Positions 35,428 to 48,052 of a DNA stretch of 64,000 bases are shown here, piece after piece. Position 1 is the stretch's first letter. Every line of letters begins with the position of its first letter. This stretch comes from Avena insularis (taxonomy: Eukaryota > Streptophyta > Magnoliopsida > Poales > Poaceae), in contig CM042691.1 in the NCBI GenBank assembly GCA_023614405.1, positions 179,710,927 to 179,774,926 on the forward strand. The letters are read 5' to 3'. The notes below the pieces were generated by a model. The model worked only from the letters and a program-made list of their open reading frames with translations. It made no database searches and had not been told where the DNA came from. Made by a program: the position numbers and the translations under genes.

Positions 35428-35828
35428 CGATAGCATGGGCGAGGCTCCATCTTCATGGTAACATGCAATGCTGACGATGGGAGATGATCCTAGTTGTCAT
35501 AACCTTCCTGCGGTCCATCATCCTAATAGTCCTCTTCATAGTCTGGCCACGGTAATAGCCAGGAACAAATCCATGAGTACTCTTTAAGTACTCGCAAAAT
35601 ATCACTAACAGATAAAGTTGTTTGAGTAGGAATACTAAGCTCTATGTTGTTTTGCAAAAAGCCAGATTTATCTCTAACTTAGTTTAGAAGCAAAGAAAAC
35701 TAGTTACGGTTTTATAACACGTAAGTGGGAACTCGGTTTTCATATCCACAACCCTGTTGTGGTCAAGTCAAAGTCATGATTCATTTCACAAGTCATTTTG
35801 AAAACATCTGACGACAGAACATTATGGC

Positions 35829-35893
35829 CGCTCCAACTGTCCATAACCACGGACGTGGCTATTCGAATAGTTTGACACTCTGCAGACATGGTA
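35829..35893 (-). other. Conserved LTR block with inverted repeat (element E, 3' LTR)
   Basis: Plus strand: GCTCCAACTGTCC, ATAACCAC, GGACGTGGCT, then ATTCGAATAGTTTGACACTC and TGCAGA. The GTCC-N8-GGAC repeat is intact here and in the second copy at 45606-45672. Confidence 0.62.
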
Positions 35894-38800
35894 CATTTTC
35901 ACCACAACATTCGATACATCCGTCAGGAACAATCCTGAATACACCATACTCAGTATGCGGATAATCAATCCTGACCTTTCAATTACACACCCTAGTATAG
36001 GCACCTCTCCTATGAGTTTGGCCTCCCAACCATGACCATCTATCATCTTGGGAACGGCACAGGTGGTCAAACTTCACGAGGTAGCCTCAACTCAAACCTC
36101 GGCCACAAGGGAACCCATACTAAGGTATATAAACTTCCAGTCAAGCCCTACCCAATCTCGGGTATTGTGGTTGTACGTTAAAATTGGAATGGTATCACAT
36201 CTAGACAACCATTAGTTTTATAAAGGGCAAAGGCTCTTGCCTCAACATTTTCATCCTCAAAATCATCTGGTGTTCAAGAACACATGTCAAAACATATCAT
36301 TAGAATGACTTATCATTCTAAGGTTTTCATAATCATTTTCACCAAGTATTCCTATCTAAAGTGATCAAGTTTTATGCTTAGCACTAGCCACTAAAGTTGG
36401 GGGTAAACACTAATGAGGTGTGGTAATCAAGTGTGACTTATCTAAGTTCAATCTCATGCTTCAGGATGACATCAATATCTATCTAACTTAGGCCAAGTTT
36501 TATGCTCTTTATGCTACCTCTAATATCTTTCCAAAATTTACAAGTCACTAAGTAAAAGTAATAAAGAGCTTTGATAAAGAAATAAAAATAATCAAGCTTG
36601 CAAGTAAAACTGGGATTTGGTGTAATAAAAGGGGGTATAATCACATATTCTTAAGGCATCTAGTTGGCATAATCCACTTGTAGTGTTAGTCTTGCAAAAT
36701 TGAAAGTGTAAGCTTGCCTTATGCAGAGCAGTGGTTGAAGTTCTCCTCGGCTTCTTCCTCGTAGTAATCTCCTTCCTCTTCGTATCCGTGGTTGGTACTA
36801 GCGTCTATAAATAAATACGAAGTACACAATCACCAAACAATACTTAACTACTTCTATTTGGCACACAAGGGTTTACACTAGATGATCAAGCATCATCACA
36901 ATCATCACATGAATTGAAGACTTAGTCTTATTTATTTTATTTTAGAAAAGTAATTTCTACTCATTGATAAACTACTTAAGATTTAATATTCTCCAATTAA
37001 AACATGGGATCATGTTGACAGATGTCATTACCACATATTTCAGTACTTGGGAATGTGATTTAAAGTGGTGTCACAATTTAATAAGGTTTAACCTTTTTAT
37101 TTTAATTAATTAAAGTGAGTAGAAATGCCTATGTGGCATTGTTTTATTACTTGTCCATTATTACTACAAGTAAACATAGATATTTTTATATATTCAGAAA
37201 GGTCTTATCAAATGTGATTTTTGAGAGTTGGAATCAACTCAAAAGATTTTATGGTTGAATTTTGAAAAATATTTGAATGCAGAAAAGTCTCTGCATTGTC
37301 ATTTTTACTATAGGTGATCTATACTTTCATATGGTTTGAATCCAACGGGCTTGGATTAAGAATTTCTATACCTTTCTAACAAAATTGGTTTCATACAATT
37401 TGGTTTAGTAAATCTCTTTGGAATGAATTTTGAATCTACTGCCAGAACTAAGATTGAAACTAAATAGATAAACCTAATTTCAAACTAACTGGGTCACGCG
37501 GGAAAGTTAACTGGGCCGGACCACTGTGCTTAGCGCGCGCGGGCGGGTTAAGTGGTTGTCCCCACTAGTCAGTGAGACAGGGGTGCGAAGGGGTACGGGG
37601 TTATTGCAACCTAGGATTAGATGTATGATAAACAGCTGAGGGTCGCCGTCCTCGTCAAACAGAACGCGATGGGGACGAACCCTAGCGCGGCCAGTGGGGG
37701 TCTGTGGCGGCTCACCGGGGCTCAGGCGATGGTCGGTGATGGGGGCGACCGACGAAGTCGACGACGGCGGTCCTCCTGGTACTGGCGGCTCCTCCTGGGG
37801 TGGCTCCAATCAACGACGCCCTTCTCGTCCAGCAGCGGCAGGCTCTGGCGAAATTTCGGCGATGCTGCGCTCGCCTTGCTCCGTGAAGAAGTGGGCACGA
37901 TCAGTGAGAGGTGGGGAATGGAATGGTGTGAACAATTCGATCGGGAAAGGCCTCTTTTTATACTGCGACGAGGGAACCGAAGGGTGCGGGCTGGGCTCGT
38001 CGGGGTCGGGTTTACATTGAGATAACGACATGGATGAAGGTAGGGGACAATGCGCGGTCTCCTAGCGAAGCTGAACGTCTTGATGGCATGGAAAGGGGCG
38101 GTGAGGTTTGGTCGGAACGCTTCGATGCTCTAGGCGGCAAAGACAACAGTTTTGATGGCGCACAGTGGCTACGGGTCGCGCGGCAGCGAACGGGGTTGTC
38201 TTGAAGGTTCTTGGGACGGTAGTGATCACGTACACGGGCGGCGAAGGTGGGGCGTGGTCTGTGACAGCGTGTCGAGCGCGGTGCTCTGGCACACTCTAGA
38301 CATAGTCGCAGAGAAATGGGCGTGTGCATTCTTTGTGGTCCAGTGCCTGGCAGGGCTCAAGGGCTGGACAGGGGGTGGCGGTGGATGGTGGCGTTCTTGC
38401 TAGACACGGTGGCTAGGCTCGGCGCTTGCTCTGGCTAGCTAGCCATGGTCGGCTGGCAAGGGTGCTCTCGGGTTGGTACAACATGGGGCACTGGGTACGG
38501 GCTAGGTTAGTTCAATATGTTGGTTGGCACTGGGGGAGACAAGTGTGATCAATGGTGAACAATGGTTGCAAAGATCACTGCTCAAAACAGTAAAATTTGG
38601 CCAATTTGATTTTCTGTCTCCAAGTGTTTGATGAAATGGCCACAAGAAATTCAAAATTGAATTTTGGGTTGAAACTTTGTGGATGCAATAGTCACGTACT
38701 AGGTAGTCTCTGGTTGATTGCATTTGTCAAGGTGCACTGGTTTGGTTGGGTTTTGAGAAATGGTGATCTTCCCATATGAACTAGATTCAATTTTCAAATG

Positions 38801-39217
38801 TCATTTGAATAGGGTTGCCAAATGTTTCTAGGGGTTTGCAAGGTAGCCTTGGGTTCACTTTCACTTGGGCTAGCAAGGGATGAAAAGAAATGGATTTGTT
38901 TTTGTTTGGAATCTTGGACTAGAAACACTCAAAAGTGGTCTAGTGAGCAAGATTGGCAAAAATGACCATTTGCTTGTTTTGTTTGTTTTTGAATTTCTAA
39001 AGTTTTGATTCTGCTTGGGAATGATTTTGATGATGTTTTTTTCATTTTTAATCCAATCCTTGCCATTCACAACAATCATACAAGTCCATTCAAGCATTCA
39101 TGCATTCATCACATACACACATGCATTCATATGGATTTAATTAACAAAAGTTTTTGTTAACCCTAATTTTGGGTGATTGGAATTGACAACCTTGATCAAT
39201 ATTTTTGGGATGTTACA

Positions 39218-39230
39218 AACCTTCCTTCAA
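39218..39230 (-). other. Polypurine tract of element E
   Basis: The sense strand reads TTGAAGGAAGGTT directly before the 3' LTR. Confidence 0.6.
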
Positions 39231-39289
39231 CAAAATATCGTCCTGAGATTTGAGAAAAATAAAACTAGGATTTAAAGAGATCTGGAAAC

Positions 39290-39905
39290 TCCGTCCTAAT
39301 GTAGTCTTCTCGCTCCTAGGTAGCTTCTTCTTCAGTGTGGTTACTCCACTGGATCTTGAGAAACTTGATACTCCGGGTCCTGGTGGTCCTGAAAGCTTCC
39401 TCCAAAATACGGATGGGTACTTCAGGATACGTCAGGTCATCATTGATATCTATAGTTTGATGATCAATGTTCTTGAAAACTTCGGTCTTCTCCGGGACTT
39501 CTAGGCATTTGTGAAGTAACGAGATGTGAAACACATTATGCATGGCTGACATCTCCTCTGGCAGTTTCAGTTGATGCGATACTTCTCCTCGACAATTCAG
39601 AATCTTGAAGGGTCTGATATATCTGGGGGATAACTTTCCTTTGAGCTAGAAATGTTGCATTCCTTTCAAAGGTGACACTTTGAGATACACAAAATCTCCG
39701 ATGTTGAAGGCTAGGTCTCGACGTCTCTTGTCGGCATAACTCTTCTATCTGGATTGGGCGGTCTTGAGGTGCTCACGAATCTTGTGAACTTTCTCTTCTG
39801 CTTCCCGTAGAATGTCGGGTTTGAAAATCTGACTCTCTCCTACTTCCGACCAATTCAATGGGGTACGACACTTCCTTCCATACATGAATTCAAATGGGGC
39901 CATTT
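39290..39905 (-). pseudogene. Element E integrase C-terminus and chromodomain, broken
   Basis: The segment 39316-39552 contains FHISLLHKCL and a chromodomain-like tail with IKFLKIQWSNH and EEEAT. It then meets a TAG where elements C and D have Trp in ATWERED, so TGG to TAG is likely. From 39553 to 39905 the GPY/F part is recognisable in pieces only, with a frameshift near 39900 relative to the integrase core. Confidence 0.78.
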
Positions 39906-41966
39906 TCAAATTGTCTTGATAACTGTTGTTGTATGAAAATTCTGCAAAAGGCAGACAGTCTTCCCATTTAGATCCATATCTAACACACAGGCTCTTAACA
40001 TATCCTCGAGTATTTGATTTACTCGCTCTGTTTTTCCATCAGTTTGAGTGTGATAAGCTATGCTGAAATCTAGTTGGGTTCCTAATCCTTCTTGTACTTT
40101 CTTCCAAAATCTCAAGGCAAACCGAGTCCCTCGATCCGACATAATGTTCTTGGGGACTCCATGCAAACTGACGATTCTAGCAATATACAACTCTGCTAGC
40201 TTCGAACTTTGGTAAGTGGTCTTGACGGGTAAGAAATCGGTGACTTTGGATAGTCTATCTATGATAACCCAAATAGAGTCATTTCCCCTACTAGATGTAG
40301 GAAAACCGGTGATAAAATCCATTCCAACTGAATCCCATTTCCATTCCGGAATCTGTAATGGTTGCAATAGTCCTACGGGTCTCTGATGTTCCGCCTTGAC
40401 TCTCTGACAAATATCACTCTTGGCTATGTAGCTTCCGATTTCTCTCTTCATCTTATGCCACCAAAATTGCTCCTTCAAATCCTGATACATTTTCGTTCCT
40501 CTGGGGTGGATAGAATAAAAAGTATCATGGGCCTCTTTCAAAATAGCTTGCTTCAATTCTGAATCTGCTAGCACACACATACGTCCTTTGTACCACAAAA
40601 CTCCTTCTTCATCTTCGGTGAATCCAGGTACTTTTCCTGTACCGATACGACGTTTGATTCCGTCGATACTAGCATTTCCTTCCTGCTCCTCCTTGATCTG
40701 ACTGATCAAAGTGGGTTGAAGTTCTATGCTAGACAAAAATCCTTCACTTACTAATTCCATTCTAAAATCTTCCAACTCCTTGTGTAAACATGGTTGCTCA
40801 TTTAGAATCATGGAGTTCAATAGACAAGGTAATCTTCTAAGGGCATCTGCTACCACAATGGCTTTACCGGGGTGATAGTGGATTTCCAGATCATAGTCCT
40901 TGATTAGCTCTATCCATCTCCTTTGCCTCATATTCAGCTCCTTCTGGATGAAAATATACTTCAGACTCTTGTGATCCGAATAAATTTCAAAACGGTTACC
41001 CATAAGGTAATGCCGCCATGTCTTCAATTCTAAAACTATGGCTACTAGTTCAAGCTCATGGGTAAGATAATTCTGCTCATGTTGCTTCAGTTGTCTGGAT
41101 AGATATGATATGACTTTGCCTTCTTGCATAAGCACACATCCGAGACCGGTCTTGGATGCATCACAATATACATGAAAAGGCTTCATGATATCCGACATGA
41201 TCAAGATTGGGGCTGAGATCAATCTCTTCTTAAGCTCTTGAAAACTTGCTTCACATTTGTATGTCCATTCAAACTTCTTATCTTTCTTCAACAATTGGAT
41301 CATGGGTCTTGCGATACTCGAGAATCCTTCTACAAAGTTGCGGTAATATCCCGCTAATCCGAGAAATGCACGAACTTGGGTTTGAGTGGTTGGGGCTTGC
41401 CATTCTTCAACATCCTTAAACTTGGCAGGGTCAACGGCAATTCCTCTGGCCGACACAATATGCCAGAGGAATCCTACTTCCTGTAACCAGAATTCACATT
41501 TTCTAAACTTGGCATACAACTGATGCTCCCTAAGGGTTCCAAGGATGGTCCTTAGGTGTAGCTCATGTTCTTCTTCTGATTTGGAATAGATCAGAATGTC
41601 ATCGATAAAAACAACGACAAACTTATCCAGGAAGTCCATAAAAATCTTATTCATGAGGTTCATGAAATAAGCGGGAGCATTGGTTAATACAAAGGACATG
41701 ACAGTGTACTCATACAATCCATATCTGGTGGTAAAGGCAGTCTTTGGAACATCCTCTACACGAATCTTAAGTTGATGATAACCAGTTCTAAGATCAATCT
41801 TAGAAAACACTTTGGCACTAGTCAACTGGTCAAACAGATCTTCTATCTTCGGTAGTGGGTACTTTTTCTTAATGGTGACATCATTCAGCTTTCGATAATC
41901 CGTACACAAAGAGTTACCTCCATATTTCTTGTCCACAAACAAGAGGTGATCTCCATGGTGATGCAC
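39906..41966 (-). CDS. Element E reverse transcriptase, RNase H and integrase (open segment, 686 aa)
   Basis: Longest open pol segment in the window. [18 protein letters not shown], catalytic FIDD at 120-123, RKCEFWL. RNase [12 protein letters not shown], then THELELVAI and [12 protein letters not shown]. Integrase: HDTFYSIHP supplies the two zinc-binding His. The first of the two Cys is Ser (KSDIC instead of the usual CDVC), so the zinc site is damaged. The core triad is D550 (MDFITG), D611 (SDRGTRF) and E647 (QTDGKTER), with DD35E spacing intact. The N-terminal residues before LLFVDKK and the last ~20 residues are out of frame. The real protein is part of a gag-pol polyprotein, so the first Met is not a start. 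Confidence 0.92.
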   Translation of the reverse strand: MHHHGDHLLFVDKKYGGNSLCTDYRKLNDVTIKKKYPLPKIEDLFDQLTSAKVFSKIDLRTGYHQLKIRVEDVPKTAFTTRYGLYEYTVMSFVLTNAPAYFMNLMNKIFMDFLDKFVVVFIDDILIYSKSEEEHELHLRTILGTLREHQLYAKFRKCEFWLQEVGFLWHIVSARGIAVDPAKFKDVEEWQAPTTQTQVRAFLGLAGYYRNFVEGFSSIARPMIQLLKKDKKFEWTYKCEASFQELKKRLISAPILIMSDIMKPFHVYCDASKTGLGCVLMQEGKVISYLSRQLKQHEQNYLTHELELVAIVLELKTWRHYLMGNRFEIYSDHKSLKYIFIQKELNMRQRRWIELIKDYDLEIHYHPGKAIVVADALRRLPCLLNSMILNEQPCLHKELEDFRMELVSEGFLSSIELQPTLISQIKEEQEGNASIDGIKRRIGTGKVPGFTEDEEGVLWYKGRMCVLADSELKQAILKEAHDTFYSIHPRGTKMYQDLKEQFWWHKMKREIGSYIAKSDICQRVKAEHQRPVGLLQPLQIPEWKWDSVGMDFITGFPTSSRGNDSIWVIIDRLSKVTDFLPVKTTYQSSKLAELYIARIVSLHGVPKNIMSDRGTRFALRFWKKVQEGLGTQLDFSIAYHTQTDGKTERVNQILEDMLRACVLDMDLNGKTVCLLQNFHTTTVIKTI

Positions 41967-42051
41967 TTGGTTGAATCAGGCCTATCTCCAGCATAGCATC
42001 CAGTTGCTTCTTCAGCTCCACTAATACATACGGGTTCATACTATATGGTCT

Positions 42052-42545
42052 CTAGGATATGGGTCCGGTTCTAGGGATTAGTTCAATGATAAACTCGATA
42101 TCCCGATCTGGGGGCATACCGGGCAAAACATCTGGAAATACCTTGGGGTATTCACAGACTACTCTGACTTGGTCAATGGTTGGTTGGGCTAGACTCTTGT
42201 TGCACTTGAATTGACAGGGCAAGGTTTCAGATACATGCTCTACTGATATTCCAGCTGGACTGGTTATGGTTATGGCTTTCTTGGCATAGTGGATTAATCC
42301 TTTATGTTTCGACATCCAATCCATTCCTAGTATTACTTCCAGACCTTTGGTCCCAAGTACTATTAGGTTAGCATAAAAATCGATGCCATGGATTCTGATA
42401 GGTATGGCCTTGCAAATTTGTCTAGCTTTGGTGGTTGAACCAGGTATTTGAACTATCATACATGCTTAAATTTTATTGGTTGAATCTTACTAGTGCATGC
42501 AAATTCTTCGGTAACAAACGAGTGTGATGCTCCAGAATCAAACAA
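42052..42545 (-). pseudogene. Element E protease
   Basis: The active-site box FDSGASHS is at about 42518-42542. An in-frame TGA near 42460 follows, and then an open segment (42052-42459) with VILGMDWMS, characteristic of the gypsy protease C-terminal half. [19 protein letters not shown] links it to RT. It ends at a TAG before the RT fingers, where a Lys codon is usual in the family. Confidence 0.8.
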
Positions 42546-42759
42546 CACGCTTGCAAGTACTGAGTTAACAGAAAACATACCCAACATGACATATGGCGCT
42601 TCTTGGGCTTCTTCAGCATTCATGAGAAACAGACAACCGTTGCGGTTGAGCGAATTTCCTGGGGCAAATCTTCTTCCAGGCTGAACACAACGCTGCTGCT
42701 AAGCTGGGGCATTCACATTGGGGGCTGCTGCAAGCTTCTTGGGGCACTCGTTGGAGTAG

Positions 42760-43193
42760 TGACCCTTGGTTTCATATTCATAATAAGTCACCTAAGACTT
42801 GTCCTTTCCTGCAACAGGCACAACATTGCTTCCAGTTCTTGGGGCAGTATTGGTGTTGGTGGGGTTGTTAACTTTGGGCGGTGCACGGTTGAAATTGCTG
42901 GGGTTGCCGGGGTTGTTGTTGTGGTTTTCTCCGGGCCTTGGGTTTCCATGGTTGGGATAGGTTGGACAGGTCATCTGGGGTCTATTGTTTCTTGGGGAAA
43001 ATCCTGTAGACGGGTTGGGGTGATACTTTGGGGTATGGTGGGTTCGTGGTTGATTCATCATTCGACGCTTGCGGTTTTCATTGGCTTGATTGATCTTGCC
43101 TTCCATCTGGATGGCAGAATCCACTAAGGCTTCAAGGTCAGCAAACAGGATATTGACTAACACGGTCCGCATCTCGTCATGCAGACCATTCAA
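42760..43193 (-). pseudogene. Element E gag C-terminal half and zinc knuckle with both leading Cys lost
   Basis: The open segment 42792-43193 continues gag in a different frame from 43190-43774. It has an Asn/Pro/His-rich linker and ends at a TAG. Just downstream the knuckle reads YYEYETKGHYSNEC. The two leading positions, Cys in the family, are both Tyr (TAT where TGT is expected), while His and the last Cys remain. The nucleic-acid-binding knuckle could not hold zinc in this state. Confidence 0.75.
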
Positions 43194-43774
43194 GAATCTC
43201 TCTTTCTTCTTGGCTTCAGTGCTAATCTCATCAGGGCATACCTAGACAGAGATAGGAATCTGTCACGGTACTCTACCACATTCATTCTTTCCTGTTTCAG
43301 CTCCTTCAATTCATCTCTCATCCATAGAATCAAACCTGGTGGCACATGGGTTCGGCTGAACTTGAGTTTGAATTCATCCCAAGCCATCATCTGTCCTCCA
43401 TTCATGGTGCGAACGCTGTTCCACCAAGATCTTGAATGTCCTGCCAGATAGTGGCTGGCAAACAGTACTTTCTCGTTGGCCTCCACTCCTGCGACTTCTA
43501 AGTTGTTCTCCATGGTCTGCAGCCAATCATCTGCATCTAAGGGCTCTTCAGACTTACTAAAGACAGGTGGATTGGTATTCTGAAAGTTCTTCAGCTTGGA
43601 TCCATGGTTGTCCTGGTTTACATGGCCTTGATTGTTGTTGGCCATCTGAGCTATGTGTTGAAGGGTCGCTAATTTGGCTTGACGTTCGGCTCTTTCAGCT
43701 TCGCGGTCCGAAACCAACATCTGCAAGATCTGCAACATGGGGTGCGGGGATGAACTGCTTCCTCCACGAGGCAT
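43190..43774 (-). CDS. Element E gag, N-terminal part, start at MPRGG
   Basis: Begins MPRGGSSSSPHP, which I prefer to a Met seven codons upstream because it matches the Met-Pro-Arg type start in C. DADDWLQTMENNL, RSWWNSV and FSRTHVPPG mark the Retrotrans_gag core. The frame ends shortly after RYALMRLALK, where a frameshift near 43195-43240 moves the rest into 42792-43193. Confidence 0.85.
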   Translation of the reverse strand: MPRGGSSSSPHPMLQILQMLVSDREAERAERQAKLATLQHIAQMANNNQGHVNQDNHGSKLKNFQNTNPPVFSKSEEPLDADDWLQTMENNLEVAGVEANEKVLFASHYLAGHSRSWWNSVRTMNGGQMMAWDEFKLKFSRTHVPPGLILWMRDELKELKQERMNVVEYRDRFLSLSRYALMRLALKPRRKRDS

Positions 43775-44179
43775 CTGAAGATTGAGATAGATCATGAGAA
43801 AAGGGGGAAATTTCTAAGGTTCAGGGGTTTGTTTTTGAAAAGTTTTTGAAGTTTGACTCAGATTTTTCTAGCAACTTGCTTTTCATTCATTTATTCATAG
43901 CACACAATACAACACACACCACAATAAGGAAACATATAGTTTTAAGAACCATTATGTGAAACTACGATACAATGGGACCGGATACAACTTCTCTAACACT
44001 AGTGCTCAAGTGCTACTACACCTCGGAATCGGTGTCCTCATCATCACCATCTTCATCATCATCATCAATGAAGGCGAAGTCATCCTCATCGGTGAAGAAG
44101 TCCATGGCTTGATCCTCCAGGAAGTCACCATCATCGTTGAGTAGGAATAGGGGTCTCCACGGATGTCTACACCAGCATT

Positions 44180-44818
44180 CTATCTCTCCTCAAGATGCAT
44201 GTCTCTCTCGTGGATGGTCTCCTTCAAGTCTATCACCTTGTGCCGAAGGAGGGCAATAATGCGATCCTTCTTGTCAAGCTGACGGCAACGAGACTGGTGA
44301 TCCTTCACCAGCATGGAAATATTCTGGTCCTTCTTTACTGCGATGGCGTAGTTGTGCTTGGTGTAGTAACGGGCATTGTCCAACTCCTTCTGCCGGTCAT
44401 ATATCATGAAGCTGAGATGGTCCACTCGATGCTTCAGCTCCGGGTGATATGGTGCTTCCAGTGGTTGTCCCATAACATCACGCATTGGATAGAACTCAAA
44501 GCGGGTGCCCTTGATTTGGTTGAAGCTTTGCCCACACAGACGGGCTAGAGCTTCCTGCATGGCCCTAGCAAGTCCATTTAACCAGTTGTTCTCTCTTAAG
44601 GTGAACTGGACTCCCTCTGAGGTGGGGGCTTCAATTTTTGCTCGGAGACTTGCAACAATCATCCATTGCAATTATCCTCCTTCCTGATCGTTGAGCTGAG
44701 CTCCAAAGAACTCGGGGTGCGGGCGCTCCAGAAGTTCTGAGAGTTGGTCCAAATCACGCTCAAAGATGAGATCTCCTCCATTTCCCAACTGATAGAACTT
44801 GCTATACTTCACATCCAT
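44180..44818 (-). pseudogene. Element E accessory ORF upstream of gag, related to the 269-aa ORF of C, one stop codon
   Basis: An ATG at 44818 opens a frame (MDVKYSKFYQLGNGG) that runs in phase through one TAA at 44672-44674 to a stop at 44180, about 212 codons. After the stop the frame is open for more than 160 codons. RLCGQSFNQIKGTRFEF with a following RD-x-x-G corresponds to RRLLGRHSREIRGTHFH with RDEDG in element C. The C-terminal third is charged and helical (KKDRIIALLRHKV), again a coiled-coil candidate. Location, strand and motif order all match C. Function is unknown. Confidence 0.62.
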
Positions 44819-45033
44819 CTATAAGAATGTAGGATGAGTAAGTTAGTAGAGTGATCAAGTGTGTCAAATTTTATGTAAGTTTGCAAGAATTTTTGAGGAA
44901 CATGAATTTTCATGAAAGAATTTAAATGGTAAGAATGAGAATAGATTTTCATAAATACTCCCTTCCTTTGTTTTGAAACTACGTTTTTGATTCAAGCGTC
45001 CATTCTAAACTAGGGTCTCCTATGGTCAGGATG

Positions 45034-45045
45034 GATCTGATACCA
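45034..45045 (-). other. Primer binding site of element E (initiator Met tRNA type)
   Basis: The sense strand reads TGGTATCAGATC, one mismatch to the canonical site, three bases inside the 5' LTR edge. Confidence 0.8.
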
Positions 45046-45048
45046 ACT

Positions 45049-47891
45049 TGTCAACACCCAGATTCTTAATCCCAGATTCCTGTTCTGCCATACATCGCAA
45101 TCCCAGGATTACCATTTTTGCGAGACATAACAGATTGGTACCATAGTTCATCATCCATTACAAACCATACATAAGGTCTTACAACAAATAAAGGATCTCA
45201 TGATCCAGTCTTAATACATCAAAGTAGCGGAATAATATAATAACGGTAGCGTGGGCGAGGATCCATCTTTATGGTCACATGCAATGCTGACGATGGGAGA
45301 TGATCCTAGTTGTCATAACATTCCTGTGGTCCATCATCCTGATAGTCCTCTTCATAGTCTATAAGTACTCGCAAACTATCACTAACAGATAAAGTGGTTT
45401 GAGTAGGAATACTAAGCTCTAGGTTGTTTTGCAAAAAGCTAGATTTATCTCTAACTGAGTTTAGAAGCAAAGAAAACTAGTTACGGTTTTATAACACCTA
45501 AGTGGGAACTCAATTTTCATATCCACAACCCTGTTGTGGTCAAGTCAAAGTCATGATTCATTTCACAAGTCATTTTGAAAACATCTGACGACGGAACAAT
45601 ATGGCCACTCCAACTGTCCATAACCGTGGACGCGGCTATTCGAATAGTTTGACACTCTCTAGAGGTGGTACACTTTCACCACAATATTAGATACATCCAA
45701 CAGGAACAATCCTGAATTCACCATACTCACTATGCGGATAATCAATCCTAACCTTTAAATTACACACCCTAGCATAGGCACCTCTCCTATGAGTTTGGCC
45801 TCTCAAGCACGACCATCTGTCATCTTGAGAACTGCACATGTGGTCAATCTTCATGAGGTAGCCTCAGCTCAAACCTCGGCCACAAGGGAACCCATACTAA
45901 GGTATATAAACTTCCAGTCAAGCCCTACCCAATCTCGGGCATTGTGGTTGTACGGTAAAATTGGAATGGTATCGCATCCAAACAACCATCAGTTTTATAA
46001 AGGGCTAAGGCTCATGCATCAACATTTTCATCATTAAAATCATCTGTGTTCAAGAACACATGTAAAAACATTTCATTAGAATGACTCATCATTCTAAGGT
46101 TTTCATAATCATTTTCACCAAGTATTCCCATATAAAGTGAAGTTTTATGCTTAGCACTAGACACTAAAGTTGGGTGTAAACACTAATGAGGGGTGGTAAT
46201 CAAGTGTGACTTATCTAAGTTCAGTCTCATGCCTCAGGATGACATCAAGATCTATATAACTTAGGCCATGTTATATGCTCTTTATGCTACCTCTAATTCT
46301 TTCCAAAACTTACAAGTCACTAAGTAGAAGTAATAAAGAGCTTTGATAAAGAAATAAAAATAATCAAGCTTGCAAGTAAAACTGGGATTTGGTGTAATAA
46401 AAGGGGGTATAATCACATATGCCTAAGGCATCTAGTTGGCATAATCCACTTGTAGTGTTAGGCTTGCAAAATTGTAAGTGTAAGCTTGCCTTGTGCAGAG
46501 TAGTGGTTGAAGTTCTCCTCGGCTTCTTCCTCGTAGTAATCTCTTTCCTATTCGTATCCTTGTTTCGTACTAGTGTCTATAAATAAATACGAAGTACACA
46601 ATCACCAAACAATACATAAATACTTCTATTTTGCACACAAGGGTTTACACTAGATGATCTAGCATCATCACAATCATCACATGAATTGAAGACTTAGTCT
46701 TATTTATTTTATTTTAGAAAAGTAAATTCTACTCATTGAAAAACAACTTAAGATTTAATATTCTCTAATTAAAACATGGGATCATGTTGACACATGTCAT
46801 CACCACATATTTTAGTACTTGGGAATGTGTTTTGAAGTGGTGTCACAATTTAATAAGGTTTAACCTTTTTATTTTAATTAATTAAAGTGACTAGAAATGC
46901 CTATGTGGCATTCTTTTTTTACTTGTCCATTATTACTACAAGTAAACCTAAATATTTTTATATATTCAGAAAGGCCTTATCAAAGGTGATTTTTGAGAGT
47001 TGGAATCAACTCAAAAGCTTTTATGGTTGAATTGAAAAATGTTTGAATGCAGAAAAGTCTATGCCTTGTCATTTTTACTACAGGTGATCTATAATTTCAA
47101 ATGGTTTGAATCCAACGGGCCTGGATTAAGAATTTCTATACCTTTCTAAAAAATTGGTTTTATGCAATTTGGTTTAGTAAATTTCTCTAAAATGAATTTT
47201 GAATCTACTGCCAGAACAAAGTTTAAACTAAACAGATAAACCTAATTTCAAACTAACTCTGTCACGCGGGAAAGTTAACTAAGCCGACCCACTACACACA
47301 GCGCACGCGCGGGCGGGTTAAGTGGTTGTCCCCACTAGTCAGTGAGACAGGGGGTGCGAAGGGGTACGGGGCTATTAGAACCGTAGGATTAGATGTAAGA
47401 TCAACGGCTGAGGGTCGTCGTCCTCGTCGTACAAAATGCGACGGGCACGAACCCTAGCACGGCCAGTGGGGGTCTGTGGCGGCTCACCGGGGCTCAGGCG
47501 ATGGTCAGCGATGGGGTTGAACGACAAAGTCGATGATGGAGGTCCTCATGGTACTGGCGGTTCCTCCTGGGGTGCTTCCAATCAACGACGCCCTTCTCCT
47601 CCAGCAGCGGCAGGCTCTGACGAAATTCCGGCGATGCTGCACTCGCCTTGCTCCGGGAAGAAGTGGGCACGATCAGTGAGAGGTGGTGAGTGGAATGGTG
47701 TGAAGAATTCGAGCGGGGAAGGCCTCTATTTATACTACAACGAGGGAACCTAATGGTGCGGGCACGGCTCGTCGGGGTCGGGTTTACAATGAGCTAACGA
47801 CATGGATGAAGGTACGTGACGATGTGCGGTCTCCTAGCGAAGCTCAACGTCTTGATGGCGCGGCAAGGGGCGTTGTGATTTGGTCGGAACG
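45049..47891 (-). repeat. Element E 5' LTR, part 1 (interrupted by F)
   Basis: Matches 35233-38106 with scattered substitutions and a ~45-bp deletion near 45361. Conserved block 45606-45672. It stops at GAACG (47887-47891), the TSD of F, and resumes at 60918. Confidence 0.9.
47887..47891. repeat. TSD GAACG (left) of element F
   Basis: GAACG here and at 60913-60917 flanks the whole three-LTR element F. The E 3' LTR has the uninterrupted site at about 38116 (GGTCGGAACGCTTCGATGC). Confidence 0.92.
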
Positions 47892-48042
47892 TGTAACACC
47901 CTCAGAATCGACCCTATGCAAGTTTTAGCGCCTCCCGCCAAACCCGCATAGAAACGATTCAAAGGTGCCCACCAGGCACTTGCTTGCGGGTGGAAAACAA
48001 AGTAATATCATTACACAATAGTCCTCGATGGAACCCACAAAA

Positions 48043-48052
48043 CATATATATA
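48043..48052 (-). promoter_or_regulatory. Candidate TATA box in the F LTR with adjacent palindrome
   Basis: The sense strand reads TATATATATG about 155 bp before the LTR 3' end. The palindrome GACTCAATGAGTC lies 9 bp upstream of it on the sense strand (48061-48073). The TATA run is kept in the other F LTRs (52671-52680, 57290-57299) and in solo LTR B (62213-62222). Confidence 0.5.

Larger units (their letters stand above)
35233..39217 (-). repeat. Element E 3' LTR (3,985 bp)
   Basis: In the plus direction it begins TGTCAACACCC and ends GGGATGTTACA. It pairs with 45049-47891 plus 60918-62016 (3,942 bp). A ~45-bp segment near 35545-35590 is missing from the other copy. TATA-like run 35415-35427, conserved block 35829-35893, GC-rich region 37490-38450 with open frames on both strands but no recognisable gene. 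Confidence 0.92.

Noticed and set aside
37507..38403. Frames of 70-134 codons in the E 3' LTR GC-rich region
   Set aside because: The other E LTR (47436-47753, 60951-61236) does not keep the same frames. LTR sequence.
42603..43127. Plus-strand 174-codon hydrophobic frame opposite E gag
   Set aside because: Antisense shadow of the Asn/Pro-rich gag linker.
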